This document shows, piece after piece, positions 14,849-15,737 of a stretch of DNA of 15,737 nt. Source of the stretch: Ghiorsea sp. (lineage in GTDB: Bacteria > Pseudomonadota > Zetaproteobacteria > Mariprofundales > Mariprofundaceae). Both the position numbers and the translations under genes were made by a program. The notes below the pieces were generated by a model that saw nothing but the letters and a program-made list of their open reading frames with translations, did no database searches and had not been told where the DNA came from. Within the stretch, counting starts at the first letter, position 1. The number at the start of each line of letters is the position of its first letter. The DNA is taken from assembly GCA_027053695.1 (NCBI GenBank), contig JALUHL010000033.1:1-15737 (forward strand), written 5' to 3'.

Positions 14849-15737
14849 ATGATTATTCGACTGATGCAAAGCAGCCCGCGTGTGGGCGATATTTTAGGCA
14901 ATACACGGCTGATTTACCAAGCCATGCAGCAGGCCAGTGGCACGGATGTGGATATGCTGGTTTTCCCTGAACTGATGATCACGGGTTACCCCCCTGAAGA
15001 CTTGCTCTTGCGCCAGTCTTTCCTTGATGAAGTGGATCAAGGCATTGGTGCGATTGTGCAAAGCAGTGGTGAAGCTGTGGTGGTATTTGGCGCGCCTAGG
15101 CAAGAGGAAGACAAGCTTTTTAACAGCGTATTTATGGCGCAGCATGGCAGGTTGCTTGGCATTTATGATAAACAAGAGTTGCCCAATTATGGCGTGTTTG
15201 ATGAGCGTAGGTATTTTGCTGCTGGGCAAGGTTTACAAAGCGTATTTAACCTCAAAGGTGTGAATGTTGGCATCGGTGTGTGTGAAGATTTATGGTCGGA
15301 TGCTTTGGCGGAAACTCAGGCGGACTTGGATTGTGATGTATGGCTAAACCTCAATGCATCCCCTTTTCATATCAATAAGCAGCATGAGCGTGAAGCATTA
15401 ACAAGCCGCCGTGCCAAGCAGTTTGGTTGCCCTATCGTGTATGTAAATCCTATTGGTGGTCAGGATGAAATAGTGTTTGATGGTGGTTCGCATGTGGTCA
15501 ACGCTCAAGGTGAAGTCGTGCTTAGGTTGCCTTTGTTTGAAGATGTGGAAGTGGGCAAAGCAGACATCAACATCCATGATGTATCTAGCCCTAGCCTAGC
15601 TGAAATCCCCAAAGATATGGCGCAAATTTACCAAGCTTTGGTGCTGGGCACGAAAGATTATGTGTTGCGCAATGGCAGTTCCCAAGTGGTGATTGGCTTA
15701 TCAGGCGGCATTGATTCGGCATTAACGGCAGCGATTG
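14849..15737 (+). CDS. nadE: Glutamine-dependent NAD synthetase, N-terminal part (cut by window end)
   Basis: NadE makes NAD from nicotinate adenine dinucleotide, ATP and glutamine in the cytoplasm. Bases 14849-15737 give 296 codons with no stop; the full family length is about 540-570. The N-terminal nitrilase-type glutaminase domain is complete, with the triad Glu41 (VFPELMITGYPPED), Lys108 (YDKQELPNYGVFDERRYF) and Cys145 (GVCEDLW). The synthetase domain begins near residue 275 and shows the PP-loop SGGIDS at 285-290 just before the window ends. I chose ATG 14849 because MIIRLMQSSPRVGDILGN aligns with the usual family start. No ribosome site is visible upstream. It is divergent from the pabC-like gene across 56 bases. 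Confidence 0.95.
   Translation, partial: MIIRLMQSSPRVGDILGNTRLIYQAMQQASGTDVDMLVFPELMITGYPPEDLLLRQSFLDEVDQGIGAIVQSSGEAVVVFGAPRQEEDKLFNSVFMAQHGRLLGIYDKQELPNYGVFDERRYFAAGQGLQSVFNLKGVNVGIGVCEDLWSDALAETQADLDCDVWLNLNASPFHINKQHEREALTSRRAKQFGCPIVYVNPIGGQDEIVFDGGSHVVNAQGEVVLRLPLFEDVEVGKADINIHDVSSPSLAEIPKDMAQIYQALVLGTKDYVLRNGSSQVVIGLSGGIDSALTAAI

Noticed and set aside
15024..15263. Small plus-strand open frame inside nadE
   Set aside because: It lies in a different frame from the clear nadE reading, which covers the same bases with the glutaminase motifs.
1..15737. CRISPR array, tRNA, rRNA, transposase or phage genes
   Set aside because: I looked on both strands and saw no spaced identical repeats with unique spacers, no tRNA-like cloverleaf sequence and no transposase, integrase or phage motifs.

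Overview
The window reads as the chromosome of a Gram-negative bacterium with mid-40s GC by eye. It carries the outer-membrane and lipid A genes of a diderm and uses LpxI, not LpxH, at the pyrophosphatase step. LpxI plus the order dxr-rseP-bamA-skp-lpxD-fabZ-lpxA-lpxI-lpxB argues against typical Beta- or Gammaproteobacteria. I lean towards a Zetaproteobacterium (Mariprofundus/Ghiorsea type), an inference I could not test by a search.

Bases 1-9648 are one dense plus-strand cluster. It begins with the last codons of dxr, then rseP, bamA, an skp/ompH chaperone gene, lpxD, fabZ, lpxA, lpxI, lpxB and apaH. Most joints are a few bases or overlaps, which suggests co-transcription. Together these genes make lipid A (LpxD, LpxA, LpxI, LpxB), supply hydroxyacyl chains (FabZ), insert outer-membrane proteins (BamA, Skp) and signal envelope stress (RseP). 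The one break is a 341-base gap between lpxI and lpxB. It holds a composite repeat element: a CTTTG/CAAAG inverted repeat, a nested imperfect palindrome of about 117 bases, and an array of CTCTGCG/CTTCGTG units with a period of 9-10 bases.

Bases 9714-11198 encode an unrecognised 494-residue exported protein, cysteine-free and apparently made of three diverged copies of one alpha/beta unit. It runs tail to tail into gloB (glyoxalase II, minus strand), and a UUCG hairpin just past its stop lies inside the gloB coding end. gloB diverges by only 27 bases from a ZnT9-like cation diffusion facilitator gene.

The right end holds a minus-strand pair, a PabC-like class IV aminotransferase gene and mltG, joined by an ATGA overlap. 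Divergent from it is nadE (glutamine-dependent NAD synthetase), cut by the window end just after its PP-loop. The aminotransferase lacks the Glu that normally contacts the PLP ring nitrogen. Most of the window is housekeeping; the least explained parts are the triple-unit exported protein, the intergenic repeat composite and the altered aminotransferase.
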